A DNA stretch of 7,863 bases from an uncultured Actinomycetes bacterium (GTDB lineage Bacteria > Actinomycetota > Thermoleophilia > Solirubrobacterales > Thermoleophilaceae). The position numbers and the translations under genes were made by a program. The notes under the pieces were generated by a model. The model was not told where the DNA came from. It saw nothing but the letters and a program-made list of their open reading frames with translations, and did no database searches. Location of the stretch: the NCBI GenBank assembly GCA_946481495.1, contig CAMLNW010000127.1, forward strand, positions 1-7,863. The letters are read 5' to 3'. This document shows positions 1 to 5,783 of the stretch, piece by piece. Each line of letters starts with the position of its first letter. Position 1 is the first letter of the stretch.

Positions 1-825
1 GCCCGCGGCCTTGGCACGCTCGAGCACCTCGACCGTCCGCCGCGCGGAGACGTGCTGGACGTGGATCCGCCCGTCCTCGTAGCCGGCCAGCTCACAGTCG
101 CGCGCGACCATCGTCGACTCCGAGACCGACGGGATGCCGGCCAGGCCGAGCACCGCCGATACCTCGCCCTCGTGCATCACGCCGCCCGCCGACAGCGTCG
201 GGTCCTCCTCGTGCAGCGCCAGCACGCAGCCGCTGAGCTGCTGGTAGCGCAGCGCGTGGCGCATGATCCCGGCCGAGCGCACGGGCAGGCCGTCGTCGGT
301 GAAGGCGGCCGCGCCGGCGTCCGCGAGCTCGGCCATCTCGGTCAGCCGCTCGCCCTGCATGCCGACCGTGATCGAGGCGGTGAACCCTGTCGGGATGCGC
401 GCCTCGGCGCGCGCCCGCTCGCGCAGCGAACGCAGGATCGGCGCCGAGTCGACGACCGGATCGGTGTTGGGCATCGCGAGGATCGCGCAGTAGCCGCCTG
501 CCGCCGCCGAGCGACTGCCGGTCTCGATGTCCTCCTCGTCCTCGCGACCTGGCGTGCGTAGGTGGACGTGGGGATCGACGAACGCCGGGAAGGCGTGCAG
601 CCCCTCGGCCTCGACGATCTCGGCGCCTTCGGGTGCCTCCAAGGAACCCGGGGCGCCGATCTCGGCGATCTTGCCGTCGCGGATGAGCAGGTCGCCTGGC
701 TGGTCGAGCCCGCTGCGCGGGTCGAGCAGCTGGGCGCCGCGGACCAGAACCGTCGCGTCGGGAACAGGTGCCCGATCGAGCCGCCCGGCCTCAGGGGCAC
801 GCGAAGTCGCGTTCAGCTTGCTCAT
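1..825 (-). CDS. pyrC: Dihydroorotase, 3' part beyond the left edge
   Basis: Catalyses the reversible cyclisation of carbamoyl-aspartate to dihydroorotate, the third step of UMP synthesis, in the cytoplasm. The frame is open from an ATG at 825 to base 1, giving the first 275 residues; a full enzyme is about 425-450. Visible amidohydrolase landmarks are DPHVHL (metal ligands H86 and H88), MPNTDP (119-123), ADAGAAAFTDDG (168-179, active-site Asp), HEED (H205) and HVQHVSA (H258). The last metal-binding Asp, usually in a DHAPH-like motif, must lie outside the window. The start is fixed by a 4-base ATGA overlap with the end of pyrB and by a GGAG further upstream. The first ~25 residues form a non-conserved, probably disordered extension. 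The HVHLREPG motif has Thr91 instead of the usual Glu. Last visible gene of the pyrRBC operon. Identity is secure; class I is inferred from motif style. Confidence 0.95.
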   Translation of the reverse strand, partial: MSKLNATSRAPEAGRLDRAPVPDATVLVRGAQLLDPRSGLDQPGDLLIRDGKIAEIGAPGSLEAPEGAEIVEAEGLHAFPAFVDPHVHLRTPGREDEEDIETGSRSAAAGGYCAILAMPNTDPVVDSAPILRSLRERARAEARIPTGFTASITVGMQGERLTEMAELADAGAAAFTDDGLPVRSAGIMRHALRYQQLSGCVLALHEEDPTLSAGGVMHEGEVSAVLGLAGIPSVSESTMVARDCELAGYEDGRIHVQHVSARRTVEVLERAKAAG

Positions 826-1787
826 GCCGGCTGGCGCTCCGTCGGCTCGTCGCTCGGCAGCCGCTGGCCGGCTGCCGGACCACCGCCCTGGCCGGCGGTG
901 AGCAGCTCGTAGAGGACGGCCATCCGCACGACGACGCCAGACTCGACCTGCTCGGCGATCAGCGCTTGGGGCGAGTCGATCACCTCGGCGGATAGCTCGA
1001 CGCCGCGGTTGACCGGGCCGGGATGCATCAGCAGCTGGCCGCTCCCGAGCCGGCGCCCGTTGATCTGGTAGCGCGCGGCGTACTCGCGCAGCGAGGGAAC
1101 CAGCGTGCCCTTCATCCGCTCCTGCTGCATCCGCAGCGTGTAGATGACGTCGGCCTCGCCGACTTCGTCGAGCGTGTGACGGACCTCGCAGCCGAGTGCC
1201 TCGATCCCGTGCGGGATCAGCGTCGGTGGACCACAGACCGTGACCTTGCAACCCATCCGCGCAAATGCCAGGACCCCGGAGCGGGCGACGCGGCTGTGCA
1301 GCACGTCGCCGACGATCCAGACGCGCAGACCGTCGAGCGTCCCGGTGCGGCGGCGCAGTGTGTAGAGGTCGAGCAGCGCCTGGGTCGGGTGCTCGTGCTT
1401 GCCGTCACCCGCGTTGATCACCGACGCGCGCGTCCAGCGAGCGACCAGCGCCGCGGCGCCGACGTTGGGCGAGCGGATGACGATCGCCGCCGGGTCGTAG
1501 GCCGACAGCGTCTGGACGGTGTCCTTGAGCGACTCGCCCTTGTCGACCGACGACCCCTGCGCCTTGATCGAGACGAGGTCGGCCGAGAGCCGCTTGGCGG
1601 CCAGCTCGAACGACGAGCTGGTGCGCGTCGAAGACTCGTAGAAGAGGTTGACGACGGTGCGGCCGCGCAACGTCGGGACCTTTTTGATCTCGCGCCCTGA
1701 CACCTCGGCGAAGCTCTCGGCGCGGCGCAGGATGCGCTCGATGTCCTCGCGGGAGAGCCCGTCTATCGAAAGTAAATGCCGCTTCAC
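822..1787 (-). CDS. pyrB: Aspartate carbamoyltransferase catalytic subunit
   Basis: Transfers the carbamoyl group from carbamoyl phosphate to aspartate, the committed step of pyrimidine synthesis; the family acts as a cytoplasmic trimer. The 321 residues match the usual ~305-320. Key motifs are ESSTRTSSSFE (51-61, phosphate-binding loop), DKGES (K83), RSPN (R105), HPTQALLDLYT (H133 onward), GDVLHSRVARS (160-170), TLRMQQERM (217-225) and HPGPVNRGVE (255-264). The residue after STRT is Ser where many members have Arg. The Gly/Pro-rich last ~22 residues look like a loose tail. The start is GTG (1785-1787), with an AGGAGG ribosome binding site at 1796-1801, eight bases away inside the end of pyrR. 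The GTG overlaps the pyrR stop as GTGA, implying coupled translation. No pyrI regulatory subunit is visible. Expression should follow PyrR control of the upstream leader. Confidence 0.97.
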   Translation of the reverse strand: MKRHLLSIDGLSREDIERILRRAESFAEVSGREIKKVPTLRGRTVVNLFYESSTRTSSSFELAAKRLSADLVSIKAQGSSVDKGESLKDTVQTLSAYDPAAIVIRSPNVGAAALVARWTRASVINAGDGKHEHPTQALLDLYTLRRRTGTLDGLRVWIVGDVLHSRVARSGVLAFARMGCKVTVCGPPTLIPHGIEALGCEVRHTLDEVGEADVIYTLRMQQERMKGTLVPSLREYAARYQINGRRLGSGQLLMHPGPVNRGVELSAEVIDSPQALIAEQVESGVVVRMAVLYELLTAGQGGGPAAGQRLPSDEPTERQPA

Positions 1788-2362
1788 GCCTCAGTCCTCC
1801 TGATCGTGATGTCGGAGCCGGACACGATCGTCACTTCGTCCTCGCCGTCGAGCTCCTCGACGCGGACGTTGACGCGCTCGCTGCGGGCGGTCGGCAGGTT
1901 CTTGCCGACATAGTCCGGGCGAATCGGCAACTCGCGATGACCGCGATCGGCGAGCACGGCGAGCTGGACGCGCCGCGGGCGGCCGTAGTCGAACAGCGCG
2001 TCGATCGCCGCGCGCACGGTACGACCGGTGAAAAGGACGTCGTCGACCAGGACGACGGTCGTCTGCTCGACCGGGAAGTCGACGTGTGAGGCGTGGACGA
2101 CCGGCCCGGTCGGATCGTCGTCGCCGGGACCGCGCAGGCCGACGTCGTCGCGATAGAAGGAGATGTCGACGTCGCCGAGCGGCACGGGCTCACCGACCAG
2201 TTCGGCGACCTGATCGCGCAAGCGGGCCGCGAGCAACGCGCCACGGCGGTGGATGCCGACGATTGCGAGTGGATCGCCGCCGTTGCGCTCGACGATCTCG
2301 TGAGCGATGCGGACGATGGTCCGCCGCACGTCGTCGCGGTCGAGTACGACCTTCTGGCTCAC
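1784..2362 (-). CDS. pyrR: PyrR pyrimidine operon RNA-binding regulator / uracil phosphoribosyltransferase
   Basis: PyrR binds a hairpin in pyr mRNA when UMP/UTP is high and lowers expression of the pyr genes; family members usually also convert uracil and PRPP to UMP. The 192-residue protein aligns end to end from memory with Bacillus PyrR: IVRIAHEIVERN (16-27), GIHRRGALLA (36-45), SFYRDD (68-73), the PRPP loop VVLVDDVLFTGRT (103-115), and GHRELPIRPDYVGKNLPT (141-158 region). The GTG at 2360-2362 is chosen because it places SQKVVLDRD at the family N-terminus and follows a purine-rich ribosome binding site (2373-2381). The longer GTG at 2389 has no ribosome binding site and lies inside the conserved RNA element. 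First gene of pyrRBC; its own leader carries a PyrR site, so it is probably autoregulated. Confidence 0.95.
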   Translation of the reverse strand: MSQKVVLDRDDVRRTIVRIAHEIVERNGGDPLAIVGIHRRGALLAARLRDQVAELVGEPVPLGDVDISFYRDDVGLRGPGDDDPTGPVVHASHVDFPVEQTTVVLVDDVLFTGRTVRAAIDALFDYGRPRRVQLAVLADRGHRELPIRPDYVGKNLPTARSERVNVRVEELDGEDEVTIVSGSDITIRRTEA

Positions 2363-2368
2363 TTCGAT

Positions 2369-2404
2369 CTTGCCCCTTCCTGGCCTCACGGGACCGGGTT
2401 AAAG
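2369..2404 (-). promoter_or_regulatory. PyrR-binding RNA hairpin overlapping the pyrR ribosome binding site
   Basis: Read on the minus strand, the leader holds a 4-bp stem with a six-base loop, GGUC-CCGUGA-GGCC (2382-2395). This is followed by a purine-rich AGGAAGGGG (2373-2381), with CUUUAACCC on the 5' side able to form a lower stem. It matches the conserved PyrR site core UCCnGnGAGG, including the U-G pair, seen in Bacillus and actinobacterial pyr leaders. The 3' arm is also the ribosome binding site for the GTG at 2362, and there is no terminator hairpin with a U-run. PyrR binding would therefore block ribosome access (translational repression, as known in Mycobacterium) instead of attenuating transcription. 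The match is seen directly; the mechanism is inferred. Confidence 0.85.
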
Positions 2405-2417
2405 AGACTGCGCGGCG

Positions 2418-2426
2418 AATGTAGCA
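2418..2426 (-). promoter_or_regulatory. Possible extended -10 promoter for pyrRBC
   Basis: The minus strand reads TGC-TACATT, a TGn extended -10 followed by a TAnnnT hexamer, 12 bases before the lower stem of the PyrR hairpin. A start site about seven bases on would give a leader of roughly 50 bases containing the entire PyrR element. No convincing -35 hexamer is found 16-18 bases upstream, where the end of rnz lies. Read-through from rnz is an alternative. Confidence 0.4.
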
Positions 2427-2429
2427 GGG

Positions 2430-3380
2430 TCAGCCGAGGTCTTCGCGCGGCGACCGCTGATGGACCGGCTCCCCGCGCTCCGGGAACGGAATCTCGACGC
2501 GGTCGAAGTCGCGCGGGACGATCGCCGGCTCGAACTCGGCGCGCGCCTCGTCGCGCAGCGGGCCAACCGGGTAGCGCGTAGAGACATGAGTCAGCGCCAG
2601 GAGCTCGACCTCCGCGTCGGCGGCGAGCATCGCCGCCTGACGCGCCGTCGAATGACCGGTCTCGCGGGCACGGTCGATGTCCTCGTGCATGAATGTCGCC
2701 TCGTGGACGAGCAAGTCGGCGCGGTGGGCGACGCCGCGCGTCATGTCGCAAGGCGTGGTGTCGCCCGAGCAGACGATCCGCCGGCCGCGGCGCGTCTCGC
2801 CCAGCACCTGCTCGGGTCGCACCTCGCCACTGCCGCCCTGCACCGCCTCACCGTTCTGCAGCCTGCCAAAATCGGGACCGGGAGCGACGCCGAGCTCGCG
2901 GGCGCGCGCCTCGTCGAAGCGCCCCGGCCGGTCGTCCTCGATCAGCGCGTAGCCAAATGCCGGCACCCGGTGGGCCACCGAGAAGGCCTCCATCACATAG
3001 CCGTCGCGGTCCAGTTGGTCGCCGGACTCGAGCTCGTCGAGCCGCACGTCGAACCCGGGCTTGCCGATCAGGGGCGCGAAGACCTTGAACAGCTGACGCA
3101 AGCCAGGCGGGCCGAAGACGTGCAGCGGCCGCTCCCGTCCCTGCAACCCAAAGGTCTTGAGCATTCCCGGCAGGCCGAGCACGTGATCGGCGTGGAAGTG
3201 CGTGACGAAGACGTCGTCGAGGTCGACCAGACCGACCGAGCGGATCAGCTGGCGCTGGGTCCCCTCGCCGCAGTCGATCAGCAGCCGCTCCCCCCCACGC
3301 CGGATCAGCGTCGAGGGCAGGCCGCGGCGCGCCGTAGGCGCCGAGCCGGCGGTGCCGAGGAAGACGACGTCGAGGTCCAT
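2430..3380 (-). CDS. rnz: Ribonuclease Z (tRNA 3' endonuclease)
   Basis: A zinc endonuclease that cuts precursor tRNAs just after the discriminator base to create the 3' end for CCA addition. The 316 residues match the short bacterial form (~305-320). N-terminal LGTAGSAPT (8-16) is followed by IDCGEGTQRQL (35-45), the metallo-beta-lactamase motif THFHADH (60-66, ligands H61, H63, D65, H66), H137, SGDTTPC (205-211, D207), LLVHEATF (223-230), GHST (242-245) and ALTHVS (262-267, H265). The metal set is therefore complete. The variable region near 150-195 corresponds to the flexible exosite arm. The ATG at 3378-3380 fits the family N-terminus, but there is no good ribosome binding site close by. 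A TAGCCT hexamer nine bases upstream could instead give a nearly leaderless message. The stop lies 67 bases before the pyrR start. Confidence 0.96.
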   Translation of the reverse strand: MDLDVVFLGTAGSAPTARRGLPSTLIRRGGERLLIDCGEGTQRQLIRSVGLVDLDDVFVTHFHADHVLGLPGMLKTFGLQGRERPLHVFGPPGLRQLFKVFAPLIGKPGFDVRLDELESGDQLDRDGYVMEAFSVAHRVPAFGYALIEDDRPGRFDEARARELGVAPGPDFGRLQNGEAVQGGSGEVRPEQVLGETRRGRRIVCSGDTTPCDMTRGVAHRADLLVHEATFMHEDIDRARETGHSTARQAAMLAADAEVELLALTHVSTRYPVGPLRDEARAEFEPAIVPRDFDRVEIPFPERGEPVHQRSPREDLG

Positions 3381-3410
3381 CGAGGCGAGAGGCTATCCGC
3401 GCCTTCCGCG

Positions 3411-3424
3411 CCGCGGAGACGCGG
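3411..3424 (-). other. Small hairpin in the 79-bp gap upstream of rnz
   Basis: The inverted repeat CCGCG-4-CGCGG can fold with a five-base-pair stem and a four-base loop. It lies between the end of the CmpX-like gene and rnz. A perfect 10-bp palindrome, CCATCGATGG, sits next to it at 3435-3444. There is no T-tract on the minus strand, so it is not a classical terminator. It may slow transcription between the two genes or mean nothing. Confidence 0.3.
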
Positions 3425-3459
3425 TCAGGGTCTCCCATCGATGGCGCGGCCCAGGGCGC

Positions 3460-4203
3460 TTAGGTCTTCGGTCTCCCCGGATGGGTCGGCGCGGCTGTCG
3501 CGGGTTGGTCGACGGCGCGGCTTGCAACGGGGCCTTCGTCTCGCTGACGGCGGTAGGCATCCTCGAGCATGCGGCTGGCAACGTCGCGTCCTCCGAGGCC
3601 GAAGGCGAGCGCCATGCCTAGTGCCGCCGATCCAAGCAAGGCGGCATAGGTGATCGTGACAATGTCGGTGGCGATCTTGAGCTGGTTGAGGATCATGAAG
3701 ATCGCGATCGCCATCACCAGCACAGGTAGCGCGGTGCCAGCGAGCCGAGCGGTTGGGGTGTTGCCCAGTAGCTGCGTCGACGAGCGTCCGAGCCATCCGG
3801 CTAGCGCACCGGCGATGACGAAGATGAGAATGGCGACAACGACATTAGGCAGGTAGCCAAAGACGTCGGCGAGGAAGTCGTTGAGCGCGGCGATGCCCAG
3901 CGACGCGATCGCTATCGATAGTGCCCCGAGCAGCACGAACCAGAACACGACTCGACCGATGGCGCGCGATGGTGAAGCGCCGGGGAGGATCCGGTCGACG
4001 TGCGCACCGCTCGGAGCAGATCGCAAGGCACGGTCGGTTCCGACCTTCTCCAGCACCGTGGCGACGACCTTCTCGAGCGCTTTGGCGACGAGGTAACCGA
4101 TCAGGAGGATCAGCAGGAACCCGATCAGATTCGGGAGAAACGCGATCAGGTCGTCGATTCCCTGCTGAAGGCTCTCGCTTATGTCGACGGCTGCCACATG
4201 CAT
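3460..4203 (-). CDS. CmpX/MscS-related membrane protein with conserved TM-helix repeats
   Basis: A 247-residue integral membrane protein with about five hydrophobic segments: 22-44, 83-104, 118-140, 154-175 and 183-202. The segments IGFLLILLIGYLVAKALEKV and VVVAILIFVIAGALAGWLG resemble the repeated 'conserved TM helix' unit of CmpX-type proteins. The end of the last helix, ALAFGLGGRDVASRMLEDAY (199-217 region), resembles the pore-lining helix of small mechanosensitive channels. The C-terminal cytosolic beta and alpha-beta domains of true MscS are absent; only a short Pro/Ala-rich tail follows. A role in envelope stress or membrane-tension sensing is inferred, and channel activity is unproven. 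The ATG at 4203 has AGGAGG (4211-4216) seven bases upstream. The gene begins 33 bases after the CsbD-like gene and is probably the last gene of that operon. Confidence 0.85.
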   Translation of the reverse strand: MHVAAVDISESLQQGIDDLIAFLPNLIGFLLILLIGYLVAKALEKVVATVLEKVGTDRALRSAPSGAHVDRILPGASPSRAIGRVVFWFVLLGALSIAIASLGIAALNDFLADVFGYLPNVVVAILIFVIAGALAGWLGRSSTQLLGNTPTARLAGTALPVLVMAIAIFMILNQLKIATDIVTITYAALLGSAALGMALAFGLGGRDVASRMLEDAYRRQRDEGPVASRAVDQPATAAPTHPGRPKT

Positions 4204-4236
4204 GGTGGTCCCTCCTGTCCTTGAGGCTCGGCGCCC

Positions 4237-4416
4237 TTACCGCTTAAGCAGGTCGCGCAGATGCCCCTTCTTCTTGCGCGCGGTGCCCTTGGCTTGGCGC
4301 GCCTGGCCTTTGGTCTTGCCCGCGGGGTTGCCGCGCAGAGAGGCGCCGGCCTCGCGGACGCGGCCCATCGCGCGGTCGAACGTGCCGCCGGACTTATCTC
4401 TTGCCTTGCTCTTCAT
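4237..4416 (-). CDS. Small basic CsbD-like stress protein
   Basis: A 59-residue, strongly basic protein, predicted helical, with no membrane segment. The run GKTKGQARQAKGTARKKKG in its second half resembles the repeated K-G-K-A-K-x-x-K-G pattern of CsbD-family proteins, which in Bacillus belong to the sigmaB general stress regulon and have no known biochemical activity. The match is compositional and partial, so CsbD-like is the most that can be said. The frame stays open upstream to an ATG at 4542. The ATG at 4416 is preferred because AAAGGAG lies at 4423-4429, six bases away, and the upstream extension would overlap the neighbouring gene extensively. With this start the overlap with the preceding gene is 23 bases, consistent with translational coupling in one operon. 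Confidence 0.75.
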   Translation of the reverse strand: MKSKARDKSGGTFDRAMGRVREAGASLRGNPAGKTKGQARQAKGTARKKKGHLRDLLKR

Positions 4417-4711
4417 CGCTGTCTCCTTTCCTCGCGGGCAGACGCTCGTCTTCTCTGACCTGTGCGGCGGCGTGCCAGCGGACGTTGACGTCGCGATAGT
4501 CCTCGCCGGGTTCGACTTCGTCGGGGAGGTTGCGGCGCTCACTGCCTGATGTGGTCTCGATCTCCTCGTGGCGGTCTGGCTCCACGATCTCGCCGTGGAC
4601 CTCGACGTCTGTCTTGGGCTGCTCGTGAAAGCGCAGCCGCTTCGCCTTCACGCTCGCGCCGACCTCGACGTCGGGGTGGTCGATGCGGTCGGGGTTGCCC
4701 TTTCGCCCCAT
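4394..4711 (-). CDS. Conserved acidic hypothetical protein of unknown function
   Basis: 105 residues, soluble, without signal peptide or membrane segment. The N-terminal half alternates hydrophobic and charged residues as if forming beta strands: VEVGASVKAKRLRFHE (15-30) then TDVEVHGEIVEP (34-45). An acidic linker follows, then SGSERRNLPDEVEPGEDYRD (55-74) and VNVRWHAAAQV (75-85), then a charged tail. I recall similar actinobacterial proteins ending in 'NLPDEVEPG-YRDV-VRW' but know of no function. The ATG at 4711 has AGGAGG at 4721-4726, nine bases away, inside the end of the upstream gene; the longer frame to 4780 would overlap that gene's coding region. It starts four bases after the upstream stop and overlaps the CsbD-like start, so it belongs to the same operon. 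Confidence 0.75.
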   Translation of the reverse strand: MGRKGNPDRIDHPDVEVGASVKAKRLRFHEQPKTDVEVHGEIVEPDRHEEIETTSGSERRNLPDEVEPGEDYRDVNVRWHAAAQVREDERLPARKGDSDEEQGKR

Positions 4712-4715
4712 GTCT

Positions 4716-5783
4716 TCAGGCCTCCTGGGCGTGGCGGACGTCGCGGATGGTGATCCGGCCGTCGGGCCCGGTCCCGTCAACGTCCTCTATGTCGACGTCA
4801 AGCTTGTCGGCCTCGCGCATCGCGGCCTCGGTCGCGTTGTAGTCGTCGGCTTGGCGTTGCTTGCGCCGCTCGCCGGCCTCGAGCGCCTTGCGAGTGGCGG
4901 CAAGACCAAGCTCGCGGGCCTCGTCGGCCGCGGCGGCCTTGATCTGCTGACCGACGATCTTGGCCGCGAGCATCGCGATGTCCTTGGCGCTGCCACCACC
5001 CCCGCCACCCTGTTGCAGGGCGCCGCCCACGACGCCTTCGAGCTCGCCGAGCGTCTCGTCGAGTTGGCCGACGGCTTGGCCGGCCCCCTGGCCAATGTCA
5101 CCTACAGCCTGGCCTGCGCCGCCGCCGATATCACCGACGGCTTGGCCGGCTCCCTGGCCCACATCGCCGACGGCCTGACCGGCTCCTTCGCCTATGTCTC
5201 CTACCGCTTGGCCAGCACCTGAGCCCACGTCCTCGACCGCACCCGCAGCACCCTCCCCGACATCCTCGACCGCCTCCCCGGTCTGGCTTAAGGCGTGCCC
5301 ACCACCGCTTCCGACATGCTCGACGGTACGTCCGAGGCTTTTGACGAGCTCGGGATTGCGGTCGAGGGTCGTGAGGACGCGGTCGACGATCGCGGTGACG
5401 TGGTCGAGGCGCACCTTCAGCAGCGCCTGGGCCTCGACTCCCTTGATGTCGATCCGCAGCTGGCCTAGATGAACGTCGACTCCGGCGTTGAGGCGGACGA
5501 GGTCGAGCACCTTGGTCTGCAGTGCGACATGGGCGTCGAGGTCGTCGACCTCGAGGTGGATCGAGTCGACCTTGACGACCGGGATATCGAGCAGGACATC
5601 AGGATCGCCGCGCGGGTCCTCGTCCTGGCCAGTGGCGTAGGCCTGGTACTCACGCTCGGCCTGGGTACCCTCGCCGCCGACGTTCTGCGCGAAGCGGTAC
5701 TTCTCGGTCTTCTCCGATGCTCGGCGGCCGTTGCCCTGTCCGCTGGTGCGACGGCGCGACTTAGTCTTCTGCTGGGCTGCCAT
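4716..5783 (-). CDS. Repeat protein with paralogue domain and C-terminal E3-binding-like domain
   Basis: 355 residues of unknown function. Layout: basic, disordered N-terminus (1-30); a domain (61-150) that is about 58/90 identical to the next upstream protein, with VLLDIPVVKVD, KGVEAQALLKVRLD and RVLTTLDRNPEL as its strongest blocks; a Gly/Ala/Gln region (154-237) built of 11-residue units such as VGDIGQGAGQA with one 7-residue unit (LSQTGEA); a polyglycine hinge (259-264); an Ala-rich helix (266-300); and a C-terminus (316-350) with NATEAAMREADKLDV and GTGPDGRITIRDV, the pattern of peripheral-subunit-binding/E3-binding domains. No lipoyl or acyltransferase domain is present, so this is not a dehydrogenase E2. 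No signal peptide. The ATG overlaps the upstream stop by one base (TGATG) after GGAGGAAG at 5790-5797. Confidence 0.85.
   Translation of the reverse strand: MAAQQKTKSRRRTSGQGNGRRASEKTEKYRFAQNVGGEGTQAEREYQAYATGQDEDPRGDPDVLLDIPVVKVDSIHLEVDDLDAHVALQTKVLDLVRLNAGVDVHLGQLRIDIKGVEAQALLKVRLDHVTAIVDRVLTTLDRNPELVKSLGRTVEHVGSGGGHALSQTGEAVEDVGEGAAGAVEDVGSGAGQAVGDIGEGAGQAVGDVGQGAGQAVGDIGGGAGQAVGDIGQGAGQAVGQLDETLGELEGVVGGALQQGGGGGGSAKDIAMLAAKIVGQQIKAAAADEARELGLAATRKALEAGERRKQRQADDYNATEAAMREADKLDVDIEDVDGTGPDGRITIRDVRHAQEA
4734..4841 (-). other. Peripheral-subunit-binding (E3-binding)-like domain coding segment
   Basis: Encodes residues 315-350 of the longer paralogue. The pattern A-T-x-A-A-x-x-x-A-x-x-x-x-V-D-I-x-x-V-x-G-T-G-P-x-G-R-I-T-x-x-D-V matches the fold-defining positions of the 35-residue E3-binding domain of 2-oxoacid dehydrogenase E2 proteins, a fold also used by the DNA-binding half of Lsr2. 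The partner here is unknown: it could bind protein or DNA. Confidence 0.7.
5073..5270 (-). repeat. 33-bp in-frame tandem repeat, six copies
   Basis: Residues 172-237 of the longer paralogue are six consecutive 11-residue units of the form V-x-D-V/I-G-x-G-A-G-Q-A, from VEDVGEGAAGA to VGDIGQGAGQA. The DNA repeats at 33 bp with silent differences, so this is an old or selected repeat and not a recent identical expansion. A further unit (154-164) and a 7-residue unit precede it. Hydrophobic residues fall at positions 1, 4, 8 and 11, the spacing of 11-residue amphipathic helices, although the high glycine content weakens a helix assignment. Confidence 0.85.

Noticed and set aside
1023..1700. Plus-strand open frame of 225 codons opposite pyrB
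   Set aside because: The pyrB frame carries every family motif; the opposite frame is Arg/Asp-rich shadow coding.
2363..2389. Longer pyrR starting at the GTG at 2389
   Set aside because: It lacks a ribosome binding site, adds nine residues absent from the family, and would translate through the PyrR RNA element.
3411..3424. Rho-independent terminator between the CmpX-like gene and rnz
   Set aside because: The stem is only five base pairs and no T-run follows it on the minus strand.
2460..3653. Plus-strand open frame of 397 codons opposite rnz
   Set aside because: It is a shadow of the securely identified rnz frame and continues into unrelated sequence; no domain is recognisable.
5073..5270. 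CRISPR-like array from regular 33-bp periodicity
   Set aside because: The repeats are contiguous, in frame and without spacers; they encode an 11-residue protein repeat.
4716..5783. 2-oxoacid dehydrogenase E2 component, because of the E3-binding-like end
   Set aside because: There is no lipoyl-lysine domain, no acyltransferase domain and no dehydrogenase neighbour; only the ~35-residue end matches.
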